Source: Streptomyces sp. NBC_00285
Lineage (GTDB): Bacteria; Actinomycetota; Actinomycetes; Streptomycetales; Streptomycetaceae
Direction: 5' to 3'
Length of the DNA stretch: 64,000 bases
NCBI RefSeq assembly: GCF_036174265.1
Contig: NZ_CP108055.1
Location: forward strand, 6,882,001-6,946,000
Shown here: piece after piece, positions 17,397-26,131 of the stretch
How positions within the stretch are numbered: the first letter of the stretch is position 1
How the letters are laid out: the number at the start of each line of letters is the position of its first letter
Translations under genes and position numbers: made by a program
The notes under the pieces: model-generated
Told to the model about the DNA's origin: nothing
Database searches by the model: none
The model's input: the letters and a program-made list of their open reading frames with translations, nothing else

Positions 17397-17422
17397 TTGG
17401 TCCAGACCAATCCCGCTGTCAA
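17397..17422 (-). promoter_or_regulatory. Chitinase promoter with DasR-responsive element
   Basis: TTGGTCCAGACCAA at 17397-17410 is a near-perfect palindrome matching the known DasR consensus (TGGTCTAGACCA) at all but one base of the core. On the minus strand a perfect -35 hexamer TTGACA occupies 17422-17417. With an 18-base spacer that contains most of the operator, the -10 would be AACTCT. Transcription would then begin at or next to the ATG, so the mRNA may be leaderless, which agrees with the absence of a ribosome site. Confidence 0.75.
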
Positions 17423-17651
17423 GGAGGGAGGCGTAACTCGCCTTTCTCTGGAGCACGCACGTGGCAAGTGCGCCCCATCTGGGCAGGAATCGCCCGCTTT
17501 TGATCCGTCACCCAGGTCAGGAAGTCACAGAATCGCTGTTCTCCGGTCATAGAGCCGTGGTTACAGTGCTCAGGTAGTCACGCAGTGAAGTCGACCGGGT
17601 GTGCCGGAGTGATCCGTCGGACCCACGGGCATGGGATACGGGGAGCTGCGC

Positions 17652-18548
17652 GTGCCAACTGCCATCGCAGTGACCGGTGCCGACATGGCGCTGCCGGCGC
17701 AGGACGAGCGGACTCTGCCCGCCGTCGTGCTCGACGGCCTCGACCGGCAGCCGCTCGACCACTCGCTCACCGCCCTGCAGTCGCTGATCGACCAGCACGG
17801 CCATGTGATCGTCGTGTACTCCCATGCCGTGCCGCCGGCGGTGGACCAGCGGCTGCGCACCGTGCGGTCCCTCCTGCAGAGCGACCGTATCGCCCTGTTC
17901 CGCCCCGAACTGCCGCCTCTCGCGACCGCCGTCCTGGCCCGCCAGTTGAGACAGCTCGCCTCCTGCGATCTCAGCCCGGGCGTCCTCGCCTCGGCCGGCC
18001 GGCTGCTCACCCACTATCTCCACGCGGGCGCGCTGCTCGGCTCGGTCGCGAAACTCGACCGGGTCCCCGTGGGCCTCAAGTCGCACGCCAAGTCCTGGGT
18101 GCCCGGCAGCCAGTTCGCCGTGCTCGCCCACCCCCAGCCGCAGCTCGTCAGGATCGCCCCGGACGCCACGCTCGCCGGCCCGGAGTTCGCCACCTCGATG
18201 CTCGTCGCCCGCGGCCAGCTCCAGTCCGACTGGGTCTCCGGGGACCTGGCCAAGGCCTGGCGGGCCCAGGGGCTGCGCGAGAGCCCGCTGCCCGCCGAGT
18301 CCGCCGAGTGGTGGGGCACCGGCAAGCTGATCGAGTTCTGCGCCTTCCTGCCCGACCTGTCCGTTCTTTACCAACTGGTCACCTCGGTGCGGCAGAACAT
18401 TTGTCACTGGTGCGGTATCGACGTCATCGGGGACCGCTGCGTCTTCTGTTCGGCCACCGCACCGGCGACGCCCGTACTCCAGCAACAACAGCATCAACAG
18501 CACCAACAGCTGCCTCCGCAGCGACAGCACCAACTGCCCGCCGGGTGA
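17652..18548 (+). CDS. Tad-locus protein with C-terminal zinc ribbon, unknown function
   Basis: The protein has 298 residues from the GTG at 17652, which has GGGGAG seven bases upstream. It is cytoplasmic. The body is unrecognised but structured (AVVLDGLDRQPLDHSLTALQSLIDQHGHVIVVYSHAVPP). Near the end, CHWCGIDVIGDRCVFC forms a four-cysteine zinc ribbon, followed by a Gln/His-rich tail (QQQQHQQHQQ). It is the first gene of the Tad pilus operon, 66 bases before cpaB. Position suggests an assembly or regulatory role in piliation. A few in-frame upstream codons are the only alternative starts. Confidence 0.7.
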   Translation: MPTAIAVTGADMALPAQDERTLPAVVLDGLDRQPLDHSLTALQSLIDQHGHVIVVYSHAVPPAVDQRLRTVRSLLQSDRIALFRPELPPLATAVLARQLRQLASCDLSPGVLASAGRLLTHYLHAGALLGSVAKLDRVPVGLKSHAKSWVPGSQFAVLAHPQPQLVRIAPDATLAGPEFATSMLVARGQLQSDWVSGDLAKAWRAQGLRESPLPAESAEWWGTGKLIEFCAFLPDLSVLYQLVTSVRQNICHWCGIDVIGDRCVFCSATAPATPVLQQQQHQQHQQLPPQRQHQLPAG

Positions 18549-18614
18549 TCCGTACCGGACCGCCCCCGCCCCCGACTCCGCTCGACCTAGCCCCCCAACG
18601 AGGTTGCACGGTTC

Positions 18615-19322
18615 ATGAACTCCCGTCAGCGCCGCGGCGTGATACTCCTGCTCCTGTCGGTCCTGGGCGCCCTCGCGGCGTTCGCCGGCGTGCTGTCCGT
18701 CATCGACGACGCGAAGTCCAAGGTCGGCCCCGAGGTCACGGCGTACGAGGTCAGGAAGGACATCCAGCCGTACACGCGGCTCACCGCGGCGCAGTTCGAG
18801 AAGACCGAGATGCCCAAGCGCTGGCTGTCGGCCAACGCGGTCACCGACCTCGCCGCCGTCCGCGACAAGATCGCCGTGACGACCCTCAAGCAGGGCTCCC
18901 TGCTCCAGACCGACATGATCGTCGACCAGCCCGCCCTCCAGCCCGGGCAGCAGGAGGTCGCCATCATGATCGACGCGGCGACCGGCGTCGCCGGCAAGAT
19001 CACACCGGGCTCCTCGGTCAACGTGTACGCCACCTTCGAGGGGCAGCGCGAGGGTGACCCCGACCAGTCGAAGATCATCGTGACGAACGCCCGGGTCCTG
19101 GACGTCGGCGACCTCACCTCGCTGCAGCCCGACGCCGACGAACGCACCCGTGCCGCAACCGAGGCCCGCCCCATCACCTTCGCGCTCTCCGCCCTCGACG
19201 CCCAGCGCATCACGTACGCCGAGTCGTTCGCCAAGCGCGTCCGGCTCGCCCTGGTCGCTCCCGGCGAGACCGGCACGGTCCCCGAGCGGGAGCGCACGTA
19301 CGAACTCGCGAAGGACAAGTGA
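18615..19322 (+). CDS. cpaB: CpaB/RcpC-like pilus assembly protein (SAF domain)
   Basis: The 235-residue protein has one N-terminal membrane helix (GVILLLLSVLGALAAFAGVLSVI). An SAF-type domain with EVRKDIQPYTRLTAAQFE follows, then the RcpC/CpaB region: EVAIMIDAATGVAGKITPGSSVNVYATFEG and a late RVRLALVAPGE. In Tad systems CpaB sits at the envelope and helps the pilus cross it. Here, in a Gram-positive, it would face the cell wall. It lies between the zinc-ribbon gene and tadZ, all on one strand with short gaps. Confidence 0.85.
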   Translation: MNSRQRRGVILLLLSVLGALAAFAGVLSVIDDAKSKVGPEVTAYEVRKDIQPYTRLTAAQFEKTEMPKRWLSANAVTDLAAVRDKIAVTTLKQGSLLQTDMIVDQPALQPGQQEVAIMIDAATGVAGKITPGSSVNVYATFEGQREGDPDQSKIIVTNARVLDVGDLTSLQPDADERTRAATEARPITFALSALDAQRITYAESFAKRVRLALVAPGETGTVPERERTYELAKDK

Positions 19323-19331
19323 GAGGCCGCC

Positions 19332-20582
19332 ATGCCCACGAGGATCCTCCCGGCAGTCGGCGACGCGGACGCGGTCCGTTCCCTCATCACGCTGCTCAGT
19401 CAGCTCCCGGACGCCGAGCCCGTGACCCCGGTGACCGACTCCACCCAGCTCATCGACACCCTCGCCCGGCTGGCGTCCGAGTCGATCGACGAGCTGCCGG
19501 AAGTGGTCGTCGTCCATGAGCGCATCGGCCCCGTCCCGGCCCTGGAACTGATCCGCGAGGTCGCCCTCCGCTTCCCCGCCGCCGGGGTCATCCTCGTCAC
19601 CTCCGACGTCAGCCCCGGCCTCTTCCAGGCCGCCATGGACTACGGCGCCCGCGGCCTCATCGCCCTCCCGCTCGGCTACGAGGAGCTCGCCAACCGGGTG
19701 CACGCGGTCGCCCAGTGGTCGGTGGGCGTACGACGGCACCTGGGCGCCGCCGGAGACGTCTTCACCGGCGTCGGCGGCACCGTCGTCACGGTCAGCGGTG
19801 CCAAGGGCGGCGTCGGCGCCACCACGACCGCGATCCAGGTCGCCCTCGCCGCACAGGCCTCCGGCCGCACCACCGCCCTGCTCGACATGGACCTCCAGAC
19901 CGGCGACGTCGCCTCCTACCTGGACGTCCAGTTCCGCCGCTCGGTCGTCGACCTCGCCACCATCACCGACATCACCCCGCGCGTCCTCGCCGACGCCGTC
20001 TTCAGCCACGACACGGGCCTGGCGCTGCTGCTCGCCCCCGGTGACGGCGAACGCGGCGAGGAGGTCACCGAGCGCTCCGCCCGCCAGATCGTGAGCGCCC
20101 TGCGCTCCCGCTACGAGGTCGTGATCGTCGACTGCGGTTCTCAGCTCAGCGGGGCCGGCGCGGCGGTCGTGGAGATGGCCGACACGGCCCTCCTGGTCAC
20201 CACCCCGGACGTGGTCGCCGTACGCGGCGCCAAGCGTGCCGTACGCATGTGGGACCGCCTCCAGGTCCGCAAGGCCGAGGAGACCACCGTCGTCGTCAAC
20301 CGCCACAGCCGCGGTACGGAGATCCAGCCCGCGCTCATCCAGAAGATCACCGGCACAGGGGTCGCGGCGACCGTGATCCCGGCGAACTTCAAGGAGCTGC
20401 AGGGCGCGGTGGACGCGGGCCGGGTCCACGAACTGGACGCCCGGGGCACGGTCAAGCAGGCCCTGTGGGCACTCGCCGGCGAACTGGGCCTGGTCAAGGG
20501 CACGGAGGCGAACTCCCATCGCAACGGCGGCCGGGAGCGCGGGGCGCTGGCCTTCCGGCGGCGCAGGGAGCTGGGGAGATGA
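19332..20582 (+). CDS. tadZ: TadZ/CpaE-like pilus-localising ATPase
   Basis: The 416-residue protein has an N-terminal receiver-like domain without phospho-acceptor chemistry (DSTQLIDTLARLASESIDELPEVVVVHER, VILVTSDVSPGLFQAAMDYGARGLIALP). A MinD/ParA-type ATPase domain follows. Its P-loop is SGAKGGVGATTT at about residue 157, which keeps the signature lysine but has Ala in place of the usual second lysine, as often seen in TadZ/CpaE. Later motifs are DMDLQTGDVASYLD and VIVDCG. It should sit at the pole or division site and recruit the pilus machine. The stop overlaps the next start by ATGA. Confidence 0.88.
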   Translation: MPTRILPAVGDADAVRSLITLLSQLPDAEPVTPVTDSTQLIDTLARLASESIDELPEVVVVHERIGPVPALELIREVALRFPAAGVILVTSDVSPGLFQAAMDYGARGLIALPLGYEELANRVHAVAQWSVGVRRHLGAAGDVFTGVGGTVVTVSGAKGGVGATTTAIQVALAAQASGRTTALLDMDLQTGDVASYLDVQFRRSVVDLATITDITPRVLADAVFSHDTGLALLLAPGDGERGEEVTERSARQIVSALRSRYEVVIVDCGSQLSGAGAAVVEMADTALLVTTPDVVAVRGAKRAVRMWDRLQVRKAEETTVVVNRHSRGTEIQPALIQKITGTGVAATVIPANFKELQGAVDAGRVHELDARGTVKQALWALAGELGLVKGTEANSHRNGGRERGALAFRRRRELGR

Positions 20583-20959
20583 GCACCCGGGTCCTTCGAC
20601 GCGACGAGGGCCAGGTCACCATCGAGTTCCTCGGGATGACCCCGCTGATCCTGATCACCCTGGTGCTGCTGTGGCAGTTCGTGCTGCTGGGATACACGTT
20701 CACGCTCGCGGGGAATGCTGCGGACGAGGCGGTACGGGCCGCGACGGCGGCGGCGCCGGGAGAGCGGGAGGCCGCATGCGAGCAGGCGGGACTGGACAAG
20801 CTGCCCGGCGCGTGGACCGGCCAGGTGAACTGCTCCACCGGCGGCGGCTATGTCACGGCCGACGTCCACCTCGACGTCCCCGTCCTCTTCCCGGGCTCGA
20901 TCGCCTTCCCCTTCAAGGTCGACGGACACGCGGGCGCGGTGGAGGAGGACAAGGACTGA
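20579..20959 (+). CDS. TadE-like pseudopilin 1
   Basis: The 126-residue protein carries a class III prepilin-like signal: charged RRDEGQ followed by VTIEFLGMTPLILITLVLLWQFVLLGYT, with Glu five residues after the glycine. The rest is a small extracytoplasmic domain containing two cysteines. TadE proteins are minor pilins needed for Flp pilus assembly. The start overlaps the tadZ stop, and the second TadE gene begins two bases after its own stop. Processing would need a TadV-type peptidase, which is not encoded nearby. Confidence 0.85.
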   Translation: MSTRVLRRDEGQVTIEFLGMTPLILITLVLLWQFVLLGYTFTLAGNAADEAVRAATAAAPGEREAACEQAGLDKLPGAWTGQVNCSTGGGYVTADVHLDVPVLFPGSIAFPFKVDGHAGAVEEDKD

Positions 20960-20960
20960 G

Positions 20961-21326
20961 ATGTCGTACTCCCGCTCCGGAGAGAGCCGAGAACACCGCG
21001 ACCGCGGACAAGTGGCCCTGGAATACCTCGGCTTCATCCCGATCCTGATCCTCGTCGCCATGGCGGGCGTCCAGCTCGGGCTCATCGCCTACACCGCCCA
21101 GCAGGCCGGCACCGCGGCCAGAGCGGGGGCACGGGCTGCCTCGCTCGACCTGAGCGCGCAGGACGGCTGCGTGAACGCGATCAGCGACTGGCTGTCCGTC
21201 GACTGCGCCGAGGGCGGGGGCGGCGACTCGGTCACCGTCACCGCCACCGTCCAGATCCCGTCGATCGTCCCCGGCTGGAGCTTCGACCCCGCAGTCAAGA
21301 CCGCCACCATGCCGCTCGACCACTGA
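20961..21326 (+). CDS. TadE-like pseudopilin 2
   Basis: The 121-residue protein has the same design as its neighbour. After a hydrophilic leader (MSYSRSGESREHRDRGQ) comes VALEYLGFIPILILVAMAGVQLGLIAYTAQQAG, which matches the G-Q-x-x-x-E-[FY] prepilin signature. A short extracytoplasmic region with two cysteines follows. Two adjacent TadE-type genes are usual in actinobacterial Tad operons. It is followed 14 bases later by tadA. Confidence 0.85.
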   Translation: MSYSRSGESREHRDRGQVALEYLGFIPILILVAMAGVQLGLIAYTAQQAGTAARAGARAASLDLSAQDGCVNAISDWLSVDCAEGGGGDSVTVTATVQIPSIVPGWSFDPAVKTATMPLDH

Positions 21327-21340
21327 ACGAGGTACCTCTC

Positions 21341-22678
21341 ATGAGCCTGCGGTCCCGCATCAACACCCCCGAGGAGAACGGTAGTCGGGGCGAGGACGGC
21401 CACCTGGTCTCCTCCTACCGGGCCAAGCTCCTGGAGGAGATCGACCTCGCGGAGATGAGCTCGCTGGCGGCGGCCGAGCGCCGGGCCCGCCTTGAGCGGG
21501 TGCTCGGGCACATCATCAGCCGTGAGGGACCGGTCCTGTCGACCGTCGAACGCTCGCAGCTGATCCGGCGGGTCGTCGACGAGGCACTCGGCCTGGGCAT
21601 CCTGGAACCCCTGCTCGAAGACGCCTCCATCACCGAGATCATGGTCAACGGCCCTGACTCGATCTTCGTCGAACGCGGCGGCCGGGTCGAGCAGTTGCCG
21701 CTGCGCTTCCCCTCCCACGACCAGCTGATGCAGACCATCGAGCGAATAGTGTCGACGGTCAACCGGCGGGTGGACGAGACGAACCCGATGGTCGACGCGC
21801 GTCTCCCGTCAGGCGAGCGCGTGAACGTCATCATCCCGCCGCTCTCCCTGACCGGCGCCATCCTCACGATCCGCCGCTTCCCCCGCTCCTACACGCTCCA
21901 GGAACTCTCCGGCTTCGGCTCGCTCGACGAGCAGATGCTGTACCTGCTGGCCGGCCTGGTGCAGGCCCGCTTCAACATCATCGTCTCGGGCGCGACGGGC
22001 ACCGGCAAGACGACCCTCCTCAACGCCCTCTCCGGTCTCATCCCCGACGGCGACCGGATCATCACCATCGAGGACTCCGCCGAACTCCAGCTCCAGCAAC
22101 GGCACGTGGTCCGGCTGGAGTCGCGCCCGCCGAACGTGGAGGGGCAGGGCCAGATCACCATCCGCGACCTGGTCCGCAACTCGCTGCGCATGCGACCCGA
22201 CCGGATCGTGGTCGGTGAGGTCCGCGGCGGTGAGTCCCTGGACATGCTCCAGGCGATGTCGACGGGCCACGACGGCTCCCTCGCCACGGTCCACGCCAAC
22301 AGCGCGGAGGACGCGCTGATGCGCCTCAAGACCCTGGCGTCCATGTCGGAGGTGGAGATCCCCTTCGAGGCGCTGCACGACCAGATCAACAGCGCGATCG
22401 ACGTGATCATCCAGCTCACCCGGTTCGCCGACGGCGTTCGCCGCATCACCGAGATCGCCCTGCTCGACAGCAGCGGCAGCGAGCCGTACCGCCTGGTGTC
22501 GGTGGCCCGCTTCCAGGCCCAGCCGATGGCCGCGGACGGCCGGATCTACGGCCGGTTCGAGTACTTCCCGCTCCCGCGCCGTACCGTCGACCGCCTCTAC
22601 ATGGCGAGCCAGCCCACCCCTCAGGCCTTCGGCGTGGCCCAGTCCGCGGCCGAGCTGTCCATCCGAGAAGCCAGGTAG
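21341..22678 (+). CDS. tadA: TadA/CpaF secretion ATPase
   Basis: The 445-residue type II/IV secretion hexameric ATPase powers Flp pilus assembly. The N-terminal domain contains ITEIMVNGPDSIFVERGGRVEQLPLRF. The ATPase domain has Walker A GATGTGKTT (about residues 217-225), the Asp box IITIEDSAELQL, Walker B MRPDRIVVGEVRGGE and the His box GHDGSLATVHANS. Length and motif order are normal for the family. It is cytoplasmic and pairs with the TadB/TadC membrane proteins encoded next. Confidence 0.95.
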   Translation: MSLRSRINTPEENGSRGEDGHLVSSYRAKLLEEIDLAEMSSLAAAERRARLERVLGHIISREGPVLSTVERSQLIRRVVDEALGLGILEPLLEDASITEIMVNGPDSIFVERGGRVEQLPLRFPSHDQLMQTIERIVSTVNRRVDETNPMVDARLPSGERVNVIIPPLSLTGAILTIRRFPRSYTLQELSGFGSLDEQMLYLLAGLVQARFNIIVSGATGTGKTTLLNALSGLIPDGDRIITIEDSAELQLQQRHVVRLESRPPNVEGQGQITIRDLVRNSLRMRPDRIVVGEVRGGESLDMLQAMSTGHDGSLATVHANSAEDALMRLKTLASMSEVEIPFEALHDQINSAIDVIIQLTRFADGVRRITEIALLDSSGSEPYRLVSVARFQAQPMAADGRIYGRFEYFPLPRRTVDRLYMASQPTPQAFGVAQSAAELSIREAR

Positions 22679-22689
22679 GACGCACCCCC

Positions 22690-23634
22690 ATGGACCTCCA
22701 CGAACTCGTCGAGCTCACCGTCGGGATCACCCTGGTGACCTGCGTGCTGGCCGTCGCCGGCGTTCACGTCTACGCCAGGGGCCGGGCCCAGCGGGCCGCC
22801 CTGGTCGACCGACTGTCGGCCGCGGGCCAGGTGTCGTACACCGGCCGCCGGCGCCACTTCCGCGACCTGGACCGCCGACTGCGCCGCACCCGGCTCGGCA
22901 GGCAGCTGGAACTCCGGCTCGCGGCGACGGGCCTGGACGTGACACCGGCAGAGTTCTTCGTCGCGATGCTCGTCGCGGTGGCCGGCCTGTGGCTGATCGG
23001 CGAGCAGACACTGGCCCCCTTCTTCGGCCCGATCGCCGCGCTCGTGGGCATCTGGGCCGCGGTCCAGTTCCTCAACTGGCAGCGCCAGAAGCGCATCGAG
23101 AAGTTCATCAACCAACTCCCCGAACTGGCCCGCATCCTGGCCAACGCCACGCACGCGGGCCTCGCCCTGCGTACCGCGATCGGCATGGCGGCGGAAGAGC
23201 TGGAGGCACCGGCCGGAGAGGAACTGTCCAAGGTGGCGAACCAGTTGGCGGTGGGCGTGTCCCTGGACGACGCGCTCGACGAGATGGCGAAACGGCTCCC
23301 GTCCCGGGAGCTGGTGGTCCTGGTGACGACCCTGGTGCTGTCCAACCGGGCGGGCGGCCAGGTCGTCAGCGCGCTGCGCAACCTGACCGAGACCCTGGAG
23401 GAGCGCAAGGAGACGCGGCGCGAGGTCCGCACCCAGCTCTCCCAGGTCAGCATGACGTCGTACGCGGTCCCGGTCCTGGGCATCGGCTCGCTGTTCCTGA
23501 TGAACGGCGTGAAGAGCGGCGCGCTGGAACGCATGACGGGCTCACCGCTGGGCCAGGCCGCGGTGATCATCGCGTTCGGCCTGTACGCGGTCGGATTCAT
23601 ACTGATCCGCCGCCTGTCCCGGATCGACGTCTGA
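22690..23634 (+). CDS. tadB: TadB membrane platform protein (type II secretion F family)
   Basis: The 314-residue protein has an N-terminal membrane helix, a pair near LVAVAGLWLIGEQTLAPFFGPIAALVGIWAAV and C-terminal helices around YAVPVLGIGSLFLMNG and AAVIIAFGLYAVGFI. The T2SSF domain contains KFINQLPELARILANATHAGLALRTAIG and ELVVLVTTLVLSNRAGGQVVSALRNLTETLEERKETRREVRT. With TadC it forms the inner-membrane platform of the pilus. It lies 11 bases after tadA and 10 bases before tadC. Confidence 0.92.
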   Translation: MDLHELVELTVGITLVTCVLAVAGVHVYARGRAQRAALVDRLSAAGQVSYTGRRRHFRDLDRRLRRTRLGRQLELRLAATGLDVTPAEFFVAMLVAVAGLWLIGEQTLAPFFGPIAALVGIWAAVQFLNWQRQKRIEKFINQLPELARILANATHAGLALRTAIGMAAEELEAPAGEELSKVANQLAVGVSLDDALDEMAKRLPSRELVVLVTTLVLSNRAGGQVVSALRNLTETLEERKETRREVRTQLSQVSMTSYAVPVLGIGSLFLMNGVKSGALERMTGSPLGQAAVIIAFGLYAVGFILIRRLSRIDV

Positions 23635-23644
23635 GGGGGCGGCC

Positions 23645-24535
23645 ATGATCGGAATCGGACTGGCCCTGTTGATGGCCGTGAGCGTGTGGGGCGTCTTCGC
23701 CGGCATCCGCATGTACCGCGCGGAGGCGAAACTGCCCAGCGACCTGCAGCTGGCCCTGGAGGTGGGCTCGACCCGCACCGGCGCGGTCGACTCGCTGATC
23801 GACCGCATGGGCATGCGGTACGCCCCGGCCGTTCTGCGCCTGATGGGCCCCAAGCAGGTCGCCAGGTACCGCCGCAAGATCGACCTGGCGGGCAACCCCG
23901 GCGGCCTGACCATCAACCGCTACGCGGCCCGCAGGGCGGTGTACGGCTTCCTCGGCACCCTGGGTTTCCTGGTCTTCCTCCTGCGCGGCCAGATCCTGGT
24001 GGCCCTGCTCCTGCTGGCCTTCGGGGCGTTCTGGACGGAGGTCGGCATCTGGTCGGCGATCCGGCTGCGCAAGGACGTCATCGAGCGCACGCTCCCCGAC
24101 TTCCTGGACGTGCTGGCAGTGGTGGTGAGCGCGGGCCTCGGCTTCCGCCAGGCGCTGGACCGCGTCGCCTCGAAGTACGAGGGCCCCTGGGCCGACGAAC
24201 TGCACATCACGCTCCGCCAGATGGACCTCGGCATGAGCCGCCGCCAGGCCTTCGCGGAACTGCGTCGCCGCAACGACTCCGAACAGGTGGCGATGTTCGT
24301 GACAGCACTCCAACAGGGCGAGGAACTGGGCGCGCCCATCGTGGACACCCTGGTCTCCCTGGCCAAGGACATGCGCCGCACGGACGCCCAGAACGCCCGC
24401 CGCAAGGCCGCTCGCGCCGTCCCCAAGGCCACCATGATGATCACCACGTTCATGGTCCCGGCCACGATGCTCCTGCTGGCCGCGGGGCTGCTGCTCGGCT
24501 CGGGCACCGACTTCGGCACGATCACGGGGAAGTAG
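23645..24535 (+). CDS. tadC: TadC membrane platform protein (type II secretion F family)
   Basis: The 296-residue protein has a first helix GIGLALLMAVSVWGVFAGI, two central helices around YGFLGTLGFLVFLLRGQILVALLLLAFGAF, and a C-terminal pair ending MVPATMLLLAAGLLLGSG. The cytoplasmic T2SSF domain includes RTLPDFLDVLAVVVSAGLGFRQALDRV and RRQAFAELRRRNDSEQVAMFVTALQQGEELGAPIV. It partners with TadB. A histidine kinase gene begins 12 bases downstream, so the regulatory pair is in the same transcription unit. Confidence 0.92.
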   Translation: MIGIGLALLMAVSVWGVFAGIRMYRAEAKLPSDLQLALEVGSTRTGAVDSLIDRMGMRYAPAVLRLMGPKQVARYRRKIDLAGNPGGLTINRYAARRAVYGFLGTLGFLVFLLRGQILVALLLLAFGAFWTEVGIWSAIRLRKDVIERTLPDFLDVLAVVVSAGLGFRQALDRVASKYEGPWADELHITLRQMDLGMSRRQAFAELRRRNDSEQVAMFVTALQQGEELGAPIVDTLVSLAKDMRRTDAQNARRKAARAVPKATMMITTFMVPATMLLLAAGLLLGSGTDFGTITGK

Positions 24536-24546
24536 GGGACCGGGCG

Positions 24547-26118
24547 ATGTCGATGACGAGTGCGCGGAGAGCCGCGGGGCGCCGGCAGGGCGTTGTGGAG
24601 TCGAGGGGGCGGCTTGCGAGAGCGCGCGGGCCGCGGGATGTGCCCGCTCACGAGGCTCACGAGGCCGGCGGCGATGCGGGGCCCGCGGAGTGGCCACCGG
24701 CGCCCGATGTTCACGAGGCCGGCGGCGATGCCGGGCTCGCGCAGCGGCCACCGGCGCCCGACGCTCACGAGGCCGGCGACGACACCCGGCTCGCGCAGCG
24801 GCCACCCGCGCCCGACGGCGAAACCCGTACGGAGGGTGCGGGCGGGACATCGGCCCCCGCGCACCCCCACCCCGGCCCGCCCGCACTGGACATCCAGGTC
24901 AATGCCCTCCAGGCGATGTGCCGCCAGGTCTTCGGCTTCCGCCTCGCGATGATCGCCCTGGCCGCCCCCGCCGCCCTCCTCAACGCCAACCCGGGCCTCG
25001 GCACCCGCCTGGTCGGCGCCGCGGTCGTCGTCACGTTCATGGTGTCGTACGCCCTCTTCAGGGACTGGGAACGCTTCGGTCCCCTGCTCCTGCGCCACCC
25101 CACCCTCCTTGCCGCGGACACCCTCTTCGGCAGCCTCCTGCTGATCTCCGCGGGCCCCGACACCACGCTCGCCTACGTCAGCGTCTGCACCCCCCTCCTC
25201 GCCGGCATCGCCTACAGCTGGCGAGGCGCCGCGGTGTTCGCCTCCCTGCAGTCCCTGATCCTGCTGCTGGCCCAGGCCACCCTGCCGCACACCCACACCA
25301 CCGCCGCCGACATGCTCCTGCTCCCCGGCTTCTGTGTGATCACCGGCGCGGTCGGCTCGACCCTCCGTAACCTCCTGCTCCGTTTCGGTACGGCGACCCA
25401 GGCACTCACCGCGATGAGGGCCCGCCTGGCCGTGACGGAGGCGATCAGCGAGGAACGGGCCCGCCTGGCCAGGGAGATGCACGACTCGGTGGCGAAGACG
25501 CTCCACGGCGTGGCGCTGGCGGCGGAGGGCCTGGCAGCCTCGGCGGCGGCCCGCACCCCCGACCCGGCCCTGCTCAAGCAGCAGGCGGAACTGGTGGCCA
25601 GGGCGGCCCGCAGAGCCGTGACGGAATCCCGCGAACTCGTCACCGACCTGCGCAGCAACCCGGACCCGGCCCCCACCACCGACGTACTTGAGGAACTGGC
25701 CACCCGGACAAGGGACTTCAGCTCCCGCACCGGTCTACGGTCGACCTACCGGGCCCCCGCACACCCCCTTGCTGTCCCCCACGGGGTGGCCCGCCAACTC
25801 CTCACCATCACCGAGGAGGCGATGGAGAACGCCCACCGTCACGCCCGGGCCACGCACATCGACGTGACCGCGGACGTCGACCCCGACCACCACGTGCTTC
25901 GCATCAGCGTCCACGACGACGGCCGCGGCCTCCCCCCGGGCACCACGCTCGACGAACTCCGCCGGTCCGGCCACTTCGGCCTGGTCGGCATGGTGGAACG
26001 CGCCGAGTCGGTGGGCGCACGCATCCACATCGGCGAAGGCGCCGGGTCAGGAGGCACGGAAGTCCTCGTGGAACTCCCCCTGGCACCCCCGACACCCCCC
26101 TCACCGCTCCCCCTATGA
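24547..26118 (+). CDS. Sensor histidine kinase (NarL/DesK type) of the Tad locus
   Basis: The kinase has 523 residues from the ATG at 24547. The first 115 are disordered and include three tandem 18-residue repeats (HEAGGDAG..., see 24658-24819). A membrane region of about six helices follows (FRLAMIALAAPAALL to MLLLPGFCVITGAVG). The HisKA_3 dimerisation domain has the phospho-acceptor His312 in RLAREMHDSVAKTLH. The ATPase domain shows EEAMENAHRHARA and VHDDGRGL. The cognate response regulator follows 14 bases later. Genomic position suggests it controls pilus genes or their assembly; the signal is unknown. Confidence 0.9.
   Translation: MSMTSARRAAGRRQGVVESRGRLARARGPRDVPAHEAHEAGGDAGPAEWPPAPDVHEAGGDAGLAQRPPAPDAHEAGDDTRLAQRPPAPDGETRTEGAGGTSAPAHPHPGPPALDIQVNALQAMCRQVFGFRLAMIALAAPAALLNANPGLGTRLVGAAVVVTFMVSYALFRDWERFGPLLLRHPTLLAADTLFGSLLLISAGPDTTLAYVSVCTPLLAGIAYSWRGAAVFASLQSLILLLAQATLPHTHTTAADMLLLPGFCVITGAVGSTLRNLLLRFGTATQALTAMRARLAVTEAISEERARLAREMHDSVAKTLHGVALAAEGLAASAAARTPDPALLKQQAELVARAARRAVTESRELVTDLRSNPDPAPTTDVLEELATRTRDFSSRTGLRSTYRAPAHPLAVPHGVARQLLTITEEAMENAHRHARATHIDVTADVDPDHHVLRISVHDDGRGLPPGTTLDELRRSGHFGLVGMVERAESVGARIHIGEGAGSGGTEVLVELPLAPPTPPSPLPL
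24658..24819 (+). repeat. Three 54-bp tandem repeats in the kinase N terminus
   Basis: The units at 24658-24711, 24712-24765 and 24766-24819 each begin CACGAGGCCGGC and encode HEAG-D-----(W/R)PPAPD variants. The unit length is a multiple of three, so copy-number change keeps the frame. A partial copy of the start (CACGAGGCT) lies just before unit 1. Units 2 and 3 share more sequence with each other at their 3' halves than with unit 1. Confidence 0.85.
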
Positions 26119-26131
26119 GAGGAGGCCACGC

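Noticed and set aside
17547..20519. A 990-codon open frame on the minus strand
   Set aside because: It is antisense to the zinc-ribbon, cpaB and tadZ genes and has the Arg/Gly/Asp/Val-rich composition typical of mirror frames in high-G+C DNA. It has no recognisable domain.
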